64,000 nucleotides of DNA from Brassica napus (taxonomy: Eukaryota; Streptophyta; Magnoliopsida; Brassicales; Brassicaceae), in assembly GCF_020379485.1 (NCBI RefSeq), contig NW_026014868.1, positions 40,001 through 104,000 on the forward strand, given 5' to 3'. Below are positions 36,063-46,671 of this stretch, one piece after another; positions within the stretch are counted from its first letter, which is position 1; every line of letters begins with the position of its first letter. The notes below the pieces were generated by a model. That model did not search any database. It was not told the DNA's origin and was given only the letters and a program-made list of their open reading frames with translations. Both the position numbers and the translations under genes were made by a program.

Positions 36063-37482
36063 TTGTGTGTTCAGTTGTGGACTAACCTTTTGTTTGTGTT
36101 TGTAACTCCTAAGGGTACAAGAAGGTATAAATCTCGGAAAGGAAAGGAGGCAACTGGAGTGTCTGGAGCAGTGGGGCAGGATGGTGCTGAACAGACCGGA
36201 GTGTTACCAGCTGGAACCATTCCAACCACAATACTACCGGCTCAGGTGGAGCAGGTGGACAATGCAACCGGACTTCCAGTGGGTGCAACTCTTCCTACTG
36301 AGGTTAATGAAACTAATGTGGATGAGCAGCAAGAGCAAGTCCATGGAGACGATACTGGGTCGTCCAACGTTGGTGCTGGAAGTGGCCAGAATGTTGATGC
36401 TAACAATGTTTGGGTCACTGGTGCAGAGGAGGTCATTGAGCCGACCATAAGGGGCTTGGTGGAGGCTATGCAGATCATGGGAGCTCAGATAGCCTCCTTG
36501 ACACAGGCGTTCACACCATTGGTGAACTCGTCCGTGGGACAGGCTAATCCTCCGGTTCGGGTTGCTGCTGGAGTGGCTGATGTTGGTGCTGGCCGTGTGG
36601 CTGAGGTGATTGAGATTGACCCACCTGTCAGGCCAGTGCATGGTATGGACTACCTGAAGGTACTGGAGCATATCTCCAAGTTGGGAACCAAACACTTTGC
36701 TGGAAGTGTTGATCCTATGGAGGCGGACGAGTGGAGAACCAGGTTGGTTCGAAACTTCAAGTTCATACGATGTCCCGAGGATTACCAGAAGGACATAGCA
36801 GTACACTTCCTGAAGGGAGATGCACATAATTGGTGGTTAGCTTTGGACAAGCGTACCAATTGTACCATTGAGCACTTTGCTGACTTTGAGGTTGAGTTCA
36901 ACCATAAGTACTTTCCTGCTGAGGCGTGGGATCGTTTGGAGTCCAAGTTCCTGGACTTGACTCAGGGACGGAGGACTGTTCGTGAGTATGAAGAAGAGTT
37001 CAACCGCCTCAGGCGGTATGTGGGAAGAGAACTGGAGGATGAGAAGGTTCAGGTCCGAAGGTTCATCCGAGGCCTAGGGGTGGAGCTTCGAACCTACTGT
37101 TCTGTTTGTAAGTTCCACATGGTTTCTGAGTTGGTTGAGAGGATGGTCTTGCTGGAGACCAACCTCATAGAGGAGGAAAAGCAGAAGCTTAAGAGTGTGG
37201 TGGTATCCTCGGGTCAGAGTGGTGACAAGAAGAGGAAGAGGGACTCGACCGAGGAGGGTAAAACCTCAAGTGGTAGGTCAGAGTGCCCTAAGTGTAGTCG
37301 ATACCACGGTGGAGAGTGCTGGAAGGCCATGGATGGATCACTCAGCCAAGGATTGTCCAAGCCCGTTGGGTGAGTCCAGGACCTGTCACCACTGCGGCCA
37401 GAAGGGCCACTACCATAGGGATTGCCCTAAGTTGCAAGGCAACCAGAGTAAGGGACGTGGAGAGGCTAGCAGGCCAGTCTAG
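36063..37482 (+). pseudogene. Gag of element B, frameshifted at the zinc knuckle
   Basis: The frame at 36063-37373 (436 codons, no AUG near its start; the family's start has probably decayed near 36105) encodes a disordered N-terminus. The gag domain follows: FAGSVDPMEADEWRTRL, VHFLKGDAHNWWLAL, and REYEEEFNRLRRYVG (about 36700-37150). A first Cys motif CPKCSRYHGGEC follows at about 37282. The frame then ends early; the continuation MDHSAKDCPS and the CCHC knuckle CHHCGQKGHYHRDCP (about 37384-37428) lie in another frame, which stops at TAG 37480. The likely cause is a small deletion near 37320. Gag would form the RNA-binding capsid. Confidence 0.8.
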
Positions 37483-37677
37483 GGACGAGGCCAGACCTCG
37501 ACACCTCGTGTGTATGAACTATCCAAGGATGTGGATGGGACTCAGCCTTTCCAAGCGATCACTGGTAACATTCTAGACTACTACTTTTACAATTCCAGTA
37601 GAATTGCATGGTATGGAACCTAGGATGGATAGATATACTTTGTTGGGTCTTGTGTAGGGACCTTAAATATTGGTGGT

Positions 37678-37905
37678 GTGGAAACACACACATTATTTGA
37701 TACTGGAGCTACACATAGTTTTGTGATTCCAAGTATAATAGGAAATGGTTTGTTCCAGTATGGAACATGGGATGGTCCTAAACGAGTGAGTGCGGCCGGA
37801 GGGCAAGTTATGAACTCACTCGGTCTGGTTAAGGACATCCCTGTGGTGATCTTGGATAGGCCGATGCCTATAGATCTGATTGTTGTCCCCCCTCAAGCAT
37901 CATGA
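37678..37905 (+). pseudogene. Aspartic protease of element B
   Basis: It contains the active-site motif LFDTGATHSFV and the family block AAGGQVMNSLGL. The region between gag and this frame has stops (about 37570-37640). At about 37886-37891 a run of six C shifts the frame from IDLIVVP into the next ORF ([19 protein letters not shown]), so one inserted C is likely. It is an aspartyl protease that would process the polyprotein, intact at its catalytic residues but cut off from gag and RT. Confidence 0.8.
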
Positions 37906-39295
37906 AGTGATCTTGGGTATGGACTGGTTGGGAAAGTATCGGGCAACTCTAGATTGTCACCGGGGAAGGGTGCAACTTGAGAACGAGTTTGGACCCCCGA
38001 TTAAGTACCAAGGAATCAAGCCAACCTCTTGTAGTTTGGTGGTTTCAGCAGTCCAAGTAGAACAGATGCTTGGAAATGGTTGTGAGGCCTTTTTGGCTAC
38101 CATTTACACTGATGAGGTTGTAGGGGCCTGTGACCCAGAGGGTATACCGTTGGTTCGGGAATTTCAGGATGTGTTTGGGGCACTACAGGGCATTCCCCCT
38201 GATATGGCTGACCCATTCATCATTGAATTGGAACCTGGAACGGCCCCATTATCAAAAAGTCCATATAGAATGGCACCAGCTGAGATGGCAGAGCTGAAGA
38301 AGCAACTTGAGGAGTTGCTTGAGAAGGGGTTCATACGCCCTAGTGTATCACCTTGGGGAGCACCAGTCCTATCTGTTAAGAAAAAGGATGGTAGCTTTAG
38401 GTTGTGCATTGATTATAGGGTTTTGAACAGGGTGACTGTGAAGAACAAGTACCCTTTACCCAGGATTGATGAGTTGTTGGATCAACTCCGTGGAGCCAAG
38501 TGGTTCTTCAAGATTGACCTGGCCTCTGGGTATCATCAGATCCCTATTGCACCAGATGATGTGAGGAAGACAGCGTTCCGAACCAGGTATGGCCACTATG
38601 AGTTTGTGGTTATGTTGTTCGGACTGACTAATGCACCTGCTGCATTCATGAAGATGATGAACAGCATCTTCAGGGAATACTTGGACGAGTTTGTGATCAT
38701 CTTCATTGATGATATACTCGTGTATTCCAAGACAAAGGAGGACCATGAAAGACACCTTAGGGCGGTGTTGGGCCGTCTGAGGGAACATAAGCTTATTGCT
38801 AAGCTAAGCAAGTGTAGTTTTTGGCAGAAGAGCATTGGGTTCCTTGGACATGTGGTGTCTGATAAAGGAGTCTCAGTGGATCAAGATAAGATCAAATGTA
38901 TCCAGGAATGGCCACAACCAAAGAATGCTACGGAAGTGAGAAGCTTCTTAGGGTTGGCCGGTTATTACAGGAAATATGTCAAGGGGTTCTCGAGCATAGC
39001 TCAACCTATGACTAAGCTGACAGGCAAGGACGTGAGGTTCACATTGTCTGAGGGGTGTGAGAAATGTTTTGCAGCACTTAAGAACATATTGACTAATGCA
39101 CCCGTCCTGGTGTTGCCTGAGGCTGATCAGCCTTATGTGGTGTATATGGATGCATCCATAACTGGTCTTGGTTGTGTTTTGACGCAACATGGGAAGGTGA
39201 TAGCCTATGCTTCCAGACAGCTAAGGAAGCATGAGGGTAACTATCCGACCCATGATTTGGAGATGGCTGTAGTAGTATTTGCATTAAAGATATGA
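37880..39295 (+). pseudogene. Reverse transcriptase and start of RNase H, element B
   Basis: A 471-codon frame begins with the protease end [12 protein letters not shown] and continues through the RT entry [22 protein letters not shown] motifs follow: [25 protein letters not shown], and the catalytic FIDDILVYS (about 38698-38726). RNase H starts at [11 protein letters not shown] (about 39139). The frame ends at TGA 39293-39295, where related elements have Trp (FALKI-W-RSYLYG); it continues in phase with the next ORF. A single TGG to TGA change explains the stop. The protein would copy RNA to DNA in cytoplasmic particles. Confidence 0.87.
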
Positions 39296-39319
39296 AGATC
39301 ATATCTTTATGGTGCCAAG

Positions 39320-40627
39320 GTGCAAATACTCACAGACCATAAGAGCTTGAAGTACATATTCACTCAGCCTGAGTTAAACTTAAGGCAGAGGAGATGGATG
39401 GAGTTTGTTGCAGATTATGATCTGGACATAGCTTATCATCCTGGGAAAGCTAACCTAGTGGCTGATGCTTTGAGCCGCAGAAGGGCTGAAGTGTCATCTG
39501 AGAGGGAGGCAGATGAACTGGAAGGGATGATCAGGTCCTTGAACCTCAGCACCTTGGTTGGTTCAGATGAGCCATTGGGGTTGGAGGCAGTGAACCAGGC
39601 CGATCTCCTGACCAGGATCAGGCAAGCACAGAGCCTGGATGAAAATCTAAAGAAGGTAGCCGCCAATGACAAGACAGAGTACCAGACGACTGACAATGGT
39701 ACCATCTTGGTCAATGGGAGGGTCAGTGTTCCTAATGATAAGGAACTCAAAGAAGAGATTATGAGACAGGCTCATAAGTCTAAGGTTTCAGTTCATCCTG
39801 GACTGAACAAGATGTATAGGGATCTGAAAAGGTACTACCATTGGGTGAGGATGAAATCTGATGTTGCAGAGTGGGTGGCTAAGTGTCCCACTTGTCAACT
39901 GGTGAAGGCAGAACATCAGGTTCCCAGTGGTCTACTTCAGAACCTACCCATACCAGAATGGAAAAAGGATCACATCACAATGGATTTTGTGACTAGGTTT
40001 CCCACGACCAGGAATAAGAAAGATGCAGTATGGGTTGTGGTCGATCGGCTGACCAAGTCGGCTCATTTCCTGCCTATCAAGAAAGGGGATGGGGTCGACA
40101 GGATTGTGCAAGTGTACCTGGACGAGATAGTGAGGTTGCATGGTGTTTCAGCAAGCATTGTCTTGGACAGGGATCCAAGATTTACATCTTATTTCTGGCA
40201 GGCTTTCCAAAAGGCCTTGGGAACCAGAGTGAATATGAGCACATCTTATCATCCTCAAACGGATGGGCAGTCTGAAAGGACAATCCAAACCTTGGAGGAT
40301 ATGCTAAGGGCGTGTGTGTTAGACTGGGGAGAGTCTTGGGAAAGACACTTACCCTTAGTGGAGTTTGCTTACAACAACAGCTTCCATACAAGCATTGGTA
40401 TGTCACCATATGAAGCTTTGTATGGTAGGCCATGCAGGACACCCCTATGCTGGACCCAAGTGGGGGAGCGTAGCATGTTGGGTCCAGAGATTGTAGAACA
40501 GACCACTGAGAAGATCAGGATGGTCAAAGAGAAGATGAAGAGGCGCAGGACCGCCAAAAGAGCTATGCAGACAAGCGTAGGAAACATCTTGAGTTTAAGG
40601 TCAATGACCTGGTGTATCTCAAGATGA
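39320..40627 (+). pseudogene. RNase H end and integrase of element B
   Basis: It begins with [13 protein letters not shown] and LVADALSRR of RNase H. The integrase HHCC zinc finger follows ([12 protein letters not shown] ... CPTCQ, about 39770-39900). Then the catalytic core: [17 protein letters not shown] and the Glu of [15 protein letters not shown] (about 39978-40290). The end of the frame ([15 protein letters not shown]) is shifted; the family reading continues in the ORF at 40612, so a one-base indel near 40535-40550 is likely. Confidence 0.87.
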
Positions 40628-41106
40628 TTACCTTTAAGGGTAGGACCAGGGTTTCTGGACGAAAGAAACTGGATCCTAGGTACTTGGGTCCATTCAGGAT
40701 CATAGAGAGAGTGGGTGCAGTGGCATACAAGTTGGACTTGCCATCAGCAATGGATGCATACCACAATGTGTTCCATGTATCCCAACTCCGGAAATGCTTG
40801 TCTGAACAAGACGTTGTCTTGCCCGAGATTCCTGCTGACCTTGGTAAGGACCTGGCTTTGGAAACCTTACCGGTTTGGACTGTGGATCGGTCAGAGAAAA
40901 CTATGAGAAAGAAGACAGTTCCCATGATCAAAGTGGTGTGGGATTACAATGGTAAAGACCTCATCACTTGGGAAACAGAAGCAAAGATTAAAGCTATGTA
41001 TCCGGATTGGTACAAACAATTTCTTCCTGATGAAACACTTAACATGGATTCAAGGACAAATCACAAGTTAGTGGGGGAGACTTATCATATCCCCGATCCT
41101 AGATAG
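40612..41106 (+). pseudogene. Integrase C-terminus and chromodomain-like tail, element B
   Basis: The frame carries the integrase C-terminal beta-barrel block (KLDPRYLGPFRIIERVG, AYKLDLP, NVFHVSQLRKCL). The chromodomain-like motif KVVWDYNGKDLITWE and KAMYPDWYKQF follows at about 40930-41020. It runs seven codons into the 3' LTR. In Tekay/Del chromoviruses this tail is thought to steer integration to heterochromatin. It is detached from the integrase core by the upstream frameshift. Confidence 0.82.
41070..41082 (+). other. Polypurine tract of element B
   Basis: AGTGGGGGAGACT lies directly before the 3' LTR. The same tract borders element A. Confidence 0.85.
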
Positions 41107-41163
41107 GATCGCCTGGACGGGCCATGGTGCGGGGAGACGCACCAGTCAGGTCATTGGACCTTG
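41083..41163 (+). repeat. 3' LTR of element B, first piece
   Basis: It matches 34234 onward, with the first dinucleotide TG changed to TA. It is interrupted by element D after CCTTG (41159-41163). Confidence 0.9.
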
Positions 41164-42311
41164 TGTTGTAGGCACGGGTCGGATGGTCGAACGGACGGAC
41201 GAATGGACGGACGGATGGTCGAACGGACGGACAGACAGATGGACAGATGGCCGTTCTGCGGTTTAGCGTTGCCACAGATGGATGGTACCGGCCGGGTCGT
41301 CTCTTGCTTGCGATTGTACCTGAAACAAATAAGTGATCTTTAATGAGTTTTTCAATAGAAACAAGAACAGAAACCGAGAGGCTAATGGATGAATGGTAAA
41401 TAAGCAAGATATGATTCTTTTTGGGTTTTATAGATTGGATGAATGAAATCTAAAACAAAAGATAGAGAAAAGAGTAGATTGGCGGATGGGATCTGATGCT
41501 GGACGTATGTCTCTCTCAACAAGATGCCAAGGACGGATAGGAAGATAGATATGGATCTGGCTCTTGCTGGACGTATGTCTCTCTCAAGATTCGGACAAGA
41601 AATGGAATGGATCGATGGACTCCACAAAGAACAATGGATCGGCTCTTTGATATGTCACACGGCTGCTCTCAATGGTTTTGCCAACTGAAAGACTTAGGGT
41701 TTCTTTGCTAAAGCAAAAACGATTTCATAAAAGACTTAGCCGAAAAGTTGGCAACTACAAGGGTTTAAATAGGTGTTCCTTACTGGACCTTATAAGATAA
41801 AAAGGCCTAGACAAATGGCCAAAGTCTTAACCGAAATAAAATAAAGAAAACAATAGACCGGTCACGGTTTGAGATGTCCGGATCAGAACTCATAGTATGC
41901 TTGCATGTTGCCTCATTAAAACCTTTCGGGAAAACCCAGTGGGACAAAACCCGATAAGGAAAATGAGTACAACACATACTACTCCTTCTGATGGTCGGCT
42001 ATATCTCTGAACCGGAAGCAAGTTGGTTGGATGGATTGAGCATGAATGTGGAAATGGTCAGGCCGGCTTCATTCTGGCTGATGGAGGAGAACTGGCTCGA
42101 ATGGAAAGGGTCTGGAACCTCTACTGGTTCGCCGGTGTCTTCCAGCTTTAAGTCAGACAACTCCTGGATCAATAGTTGCTTGAACCCGGTTTGTTCCTGT
42201 GCAAGCAACTCCTGGACAGCTTTGGCAAATCCAGCTCTTATAACTCTTGAACCGGACCTTGTGGTAGGACCTTTGCGGATAATGGGAACCTCAGTCGTGG
42301 GTACTACAACA
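41164..42311 (-). repeat. 3' LTR of element D
   Basis: Its ends TGTTGTAG and CTACAACA form an 8-bp terminal inverted repeat. It has a GGACGG-type tandem expansion at about 41180-41248 that the other LTR lacks. It also has a conserved block (41909-41952, minus strand GGTTTTGTCCCACTGGGTTT) shared with the LTRs of E and F. Confidence 0.9.
41180..41248. repeat. GGACGG-type short tandem repeat in element D LTR
   Basis: Imperfect 4-8 bp units (ACGG, ATGG, ACAG) form a stretch about 45 bp longer than the corresponding place in the 5' LTR (46690-46710). Confidence 0.7.
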
Positions 42312-43036
42312 TCCCCTCCCTCTTGAACAGGTTCTGTCCTCAGAACATCTCCGTCATCTGCAATATAAGGAGACAAGTCAGACACATTGAACGTTCGGGA
42401 AACTTGGAACTCACCTGGCAGCTCTAGCCGGTAGGCATTGTCATTGATCCGGTCGAGCACTCGGAATGGTCCGTCCCCTCGTGGGGATAATTTGCTCTTC
42501 CTCTCTTCCGGAAACCGTTCTGGCCTCATGTGGAGCCACACCCAGTCGCCTGGTTGGAAGATAACTTCTGTGCGCCCCTTGTTGAGCTTAATCTGGTTCC
42601 TTTCAGCCTTCTTCTCCAAAGTCTCCTTGACTTGCCGGTGCATGTTCTTCACAAACTCAGCCTTTTTGTCACCACTCTGGCTGACTTGCATGGCTGGTGG
42701 CAATGCGGCTAGGTTCATGGGTGTCTCTGGTCTAAAGCCATACACGATCTCAAAAGGGGAGAGGTTAGTAATAGAGTGCCTTGCATGGTTATAAGAAAAC
42801 TCAATGAAAGGCAAGCAACTCAACCAGATTTTAAGATTCTTACCCACCGTAGCCCTCAATAACTGAGAGAGTGTACGGTTTACTACCTCGGTTTGTCCAT
42901 CAGTCTGTGGATGGCAAGTGGTTGAGAAGAGGAGCTTGGTTCCAAGCTTTTTCCATAATGTCCTCCAGAAGTGGCTGAGAAATTTTGTGTCTCGGTCTGA
43001 CACAATGGTACGAGGCACTCCATGTAAGCGCACCAC
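41999..43036 (-). pseudogene. Integrase core end and C-terminus of element D, running into LTR
   Basis: This 345-codon frame starts at [20 protein letters not shown] (second catalytic Asp) and carries [15 protein letters not shown] with the catalytic Glu. The C-terminal blocks PGDWVWLHMRPERFPE, INDNAYRLELP and FNVSDLSPYI follow. It crosses the polypurine tract as QEGGDVVV (LTR edge at 42311) and ends inside the LTR at 41999 with a GPTTRSGSRV-containing tail that may be the CRM-type CR motif. The preceding frame ends at a TGA (43085-43087) where relatives have Cys (HFIPC). The tail would direct integration. Confidence 0.85.
42312..42324 (-). other. Polypurine tract of element D
   Basis: The minus strand reads AAGAGGGAGGGGA before TGTTGTAG. 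It is identical to that of element C and lies inside the coding frame. Confidence 0.85.
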
Positions 43037-43084
43037 TTCCTTGAAGAAGAGATCAGCGGTTTGGCTTGCATCATTTGTCTTGGA

Positions 43085-44098
43085 TCACGGAATGAAGTGT
43101 GCCATCTTGGAGAACCTGTCCACTACAACAAAAATAGAATCCTTGTGTTCTATCTTGGGCAAGCCCAGCACAAAGTCCATAGACAGGTCGACCCACGGTG
43201 CAATAGGAATAGGTAAAGGCATGTGTAAACCATAAGGATGCGACCTGGATTTGGTTTTGAGACAGACAGTGCACTTAGCGCAAAGGCTCTCGACGTAGCG
43301 CCTCATCCGGGGCCAATAGAAGTCGTCGGACAGGACGCTCAGAGTTTTGTCCCGACCGAAATGCCCCATCAACCCGCCCCCATGAGCTTCTCTGGTCAGT
43401 AAGTCTCGCATGGAACCATGAGGAATACACAGGCATTTCTCCTTGAAGAGGAACCCATCCTGCTGATAGAATGGACCCATGGCTCCCTTAGCCGTGTTAC
43501 TGTAAATCTCCGAAAAATCAGGGTCAGTTTCATAAGACATTTTGAGTTGCTCAAAACCCATGATCTTAGCCTCCATGGTGGTAATGAGTGTGTGGCGCCG
43601 GGATAGGGCGTCGGCCACTACGTTGTCCTTCCCCTTCTTGTACTTGATCACATAAGGAAAAGTTTCCACGAACTCCAGCCACCTAGCATGCCTCTTCTTG
43701 AGTGTGGTCTGGCCACTCAAATGCTTAAGAGTCTCATGATCTGTATGAATAATAAACTCTTTAGACAAAAGATAGTGTTGCCAAGTTTCAAGCGACCTTA
43801 CTAGAGGATATAGCTCTTTATCATAGGTGGGGTAATTGAGGGCGGCTCCACTCAATTTATCACTAAAGAAAGCCACTGGCCGGCCTCCTTGCGTCAGTAC
43901 GGCTCCTATCCCTGTCCATGAAGCATCACACTCAATCTCAAAAGGTTTATCAAAATTAGGAAGAGTTAGGACCGGTGCATGTGTCAAACTATATTTAAGC
44001 CTGTTGAAAGACTCCTCTTGGACAGGACCCCAAGCAAAGGTTACATTCTTCTTGATCACGGAGGTCATTGGGGCGGCAATGGTACTGAAGTCCTTCAC
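43085..44098 (-). pseudogene. RNase H and integrase N-terminus of element D
   Basis: The 337-codon frame starts at [17 protein letters not shown] after RT. It carries RNase H catalytic blocks [30 protein letters not shown] and VVADALSRR. The integrase zinc finger follows ([15 protein letters not shown] ... CAKCTVCLK), then the first core Asp in MDFVLGLP. It is bounded by two in-frame stops: TGA at 44099-44101, where relatives have Arg (FYRR), and TGA at 43085-43087. Both stops are single-base changes typical of methylated-C decay. Confidence 0.87.
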
Positions 44099-44101
44099 AA
44101 A

Positions 44102-44758
44102 TCATCGATAGAAACTAGCCAGTCCATGGAAGCTGCGGATATGTCCGATCGTGGTCGGGGTCGGCCAGTCTTGTATTGCCTTGATCTTCTCCTCATCAAC
44201 CTTCAGTCCCTGTGAACTCACAACAAAGCCTAAAAATACCAACTGATCAGTGCAAAATACACATTTCTTAAGGTTAGCATAAAGGCCTTCTTGCCTTAAG
44301 GCTTTCAAAACCTGTTTTAGGTGTCCCATGTGTTCAGTTAAAGACCTGCTGTAAATCAAGATGTCATCAAAGTATACAACCACGAATTTACCAATGTAAG
44401 GTCGGAGGACCTCATTCATGAGTCTCATGAACGTGCTAGGGGCGTTGGTAAGGCCAAACGGCATCACCAGCCACTCGTATAGACTTTGCTTGGTCTTGAA
44501 GGCGGTTTTCCACTCATCTCCTTCCTTCATGCGGACTTGATGGTATCCACTCCTGAGATCAATCTTAGAAAACACAACAGACCCACTCAGTTCATCCAAC
44601 ATATCATCTAATCTAGGTATAGGGTACCGATATTTGATGGTTATGTTGTTGATGGCTCGGCAGTCCACACACATGCGCCACGTCCCATCCTTCTTAGGCA
44701 CTAGTAGAACCGGGACCGCACAGGGACTAAGGCTCTCGCGGATGTAGCCTTTGTCCAT
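44102..44758 (-). pseudogene. Reverse transcriptase core of element D
   Basis: It contains [34 protein letters not shown], the palm motif [11 protein letters not shown] and the catalytic YFDDILIYS (about 44355-44385). It ends at the FYR-stop before RNase H. The frame is in phase with the upstream ORF that ends at 44819. Confidence 0.88.
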
Positions 44759-44818
44759 GAGATCTTGGACCTGCCGTTCCAGCTCCTTAGCTTCCTCAGG
44801 GTTGACACGGTAAGCGGC

Positions 44819-45850
44819 TCATTTTGGTAGTGGCGCGCTGGGTACAAGATCGATCTGATGTTCTATGCCACGGAAAGGGGGTAAACCGGCCGGAATCTCA
44901 TCAGGAAAGACATCCTTGTAAAGTCCCATGAGATCTTGTACTACGTCCGGTACTTCAGGAGCTTCTAAACCTGCAATACAACCTTCCTTAAAGATCATTA
45001 GTAGCACCTGTGTCTCACGTTGTAATGATTTAAGCACTTGTCCGGAAGTCATGTAAAGGTTAGTGTTACTTACCTGTCCGGACTGCGTCATTGCCTTCTG
45101 CATATCATGAACTTCTTGAGGGCTGAGAGGTGCTAGGCTGTGCTTCTTGTTGTTGTGGACGAAACTATAGATGTTGGTGCGGCCATGGTGAAGAGTCTCC
45201 TTGTCAAACTGCCACGGCCTTCCTAGAAGTATATGGCCGGCTTGCATGGGCACAACATCACACTTGAACTGGTCTTGGTACTTGCCAATACTGAAGGACA
45301 CAACAACTTGTTCGGCAATCTTGAGCTCAGTCTCATCATTGAGCCATTTGAGACGGTATGGCCGAGGATGGGCAGTTTTGACCAACCCTAGCTTATCAAC
45401 AAGATACTTGCTAGCCACGTTAGTACAAGATCCGCCATCTATGATCAAACTACATACCTTGTGATCAACACTACATCTGGTGTGGAAGATGTTCTCCCGC
45501 TGGATGGTCTCTGGGTCAAAGAGGGTGCTAAGAGCTCTCCGGGTCACTAGCAGCTCGCCTGTCTCCGGGTAGTCGGTTACTTCTTCATCAGAGATCACTG
45601 CCGCGGCCTCTGCCTCATCTTGGGATTCATACTCGCCATCCCCCTTTAGGACCATTACTCGTTTGTTTGGACAATCCCGAGCGTAGTGGCCCTTGCCCTG
45701 ACACTTATAACAAATGATGTCACGAGTATGCAAAGTTTGGGCTTGAGTCTTACCCTGCTCCGGCTTGGATGCATTAGACGATTCAGCCTGGTTTGTCTTG
45801 AATCGGCTCTCAATCTCAATCGTCTTGCTCTTGAGCCCGGTTGAGTCCAC
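44819..45850 (-). pseudogene. Zinc knuckle, protease and RT entry of element D
   Basis: The frame carries the CCHC knuckle CYKCQGKGHYARDCP (about 45665-45710). The protease-like segment LIIDGGSCTNVASKYL follows (about 45400-45450), where DGGS takes the place of the common DTGA/DSGA; element E has the same. The fold block HILLGRPWQFD is next. The RT entry IPAGLPPFRGIEHQIDLVP is followed by a TGA at 44819 where E reads Arg ([12 protein letters not shown]). The frame joins the gag C-terminus through a frameshift near 45830-45850. Confidence 0.83.
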
Positions 45851-46321
45851 GCAGGTTTGCTGCGGCTGGTGCTGGCCGTCTTGCTCTTGATGTGCTGCTT
45901 GGCTTGCGTAGCAAAGTGCAATAGGTCGTTGAAGTCTTCATATTGTTGTCTCTCCACCTTGCGGGCAATGCTGTCTTGCAGCCCTTCCAGGAATTGGGAC
46001 ATCATTGTCTCCTCGGGCTCGTCGGTCTCAAGCTTATTCTTAAGTGCCTCGAACTCCTCAAAGTACTCCTCCACAGTCTTAGTTCCCGGTTTGGCCTCTC
46101 CTCGTCCTGACTGCGCGTATCATCGGTACTGTCCGCGTCCGAGTCAGTGTCATGCGGATCCGGCTGATTCCTTCCTGGTGGTCGAGGTCCGTTGGGCCTG
46201 CCTCCCTGCCGTAGCTAAGCAAGCTCAGCGGTGATAGCCCTAAGGCTCGCCCTCAGTTCTTCATTGTCAGCTAAGAGCTGTGCGTTTATGGCCGCTTGGT
46301 CTTGACCTACATCTCCCATAG
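45655..46321 (-). pseudogene. Gag of element D with internal deletion
   Basis: The minus-strand ATG at 46319-46321 opens MGDVGQDQAAINAQLLADNE, resembling the start of element E gag. An acidic stretch (DTDSDADSTDDT) follows. At about 46090 the sequence jumps to VEEYFEEFEALKNKLETDE. Element E has about 130 more residues here, covering most of the gag domain (from the CA-like WERRMEYIF to FHKLSQGT). The part after the jump is in another frame (45655-46074), and a further shift leads into the CCHC frame. Without its core this Gag could not form a normal capsid. Confidence 0.75.
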
Positions 46322-46656
46322 TTCTCTGAAAAGATACTCAAGAAAGATTAAAGGCAAGAGGGGGTTAAATAGTTGCTTGGGTCGGATACTTGAGTATCGA
46401 CCAAGACTAGGAGTAAATGAAAAAATTTAAGATAAAATCGAATCAAGTTTGAAAAGGAAAGAGGGAATATTTTTTTTTTTTTGATTTTCGAAAACTTGGA
46501 AAGAAAGTAAAACTACTTTTAATTTTTTTTTTTAAATGCAAAATCGAAAACCTGAAGAACAATCCGAAAATTTGAAAAATTAGGAAAGTAAATATTTTTT
46601 TTTTTTAAATGCGACGGCTAGGGTTCAGAAAGAACTGAGTTTCGCAGGAAACTTCA
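46322..46656. other. Leader of element D, A/T-run rich
   Basis: There are several poly-T and poly-A tracts (about 46470-46480, 46521-46533, 46594-46606). No gene is seen. Confidence 0.6.
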
Positions 46657-46669
46657 ACTCTGATACCCA
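46657..46669 (-). other. Altered primer binding site of element D
   Basis: The minus strand reads TGGGTATCAGAGT, against the usual TGGTATCAGAGC: one extra G and a last-base change. It lies two bases from the LTR edge. Confidence 0.7.
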
Positions 46670-46671
46670 AA

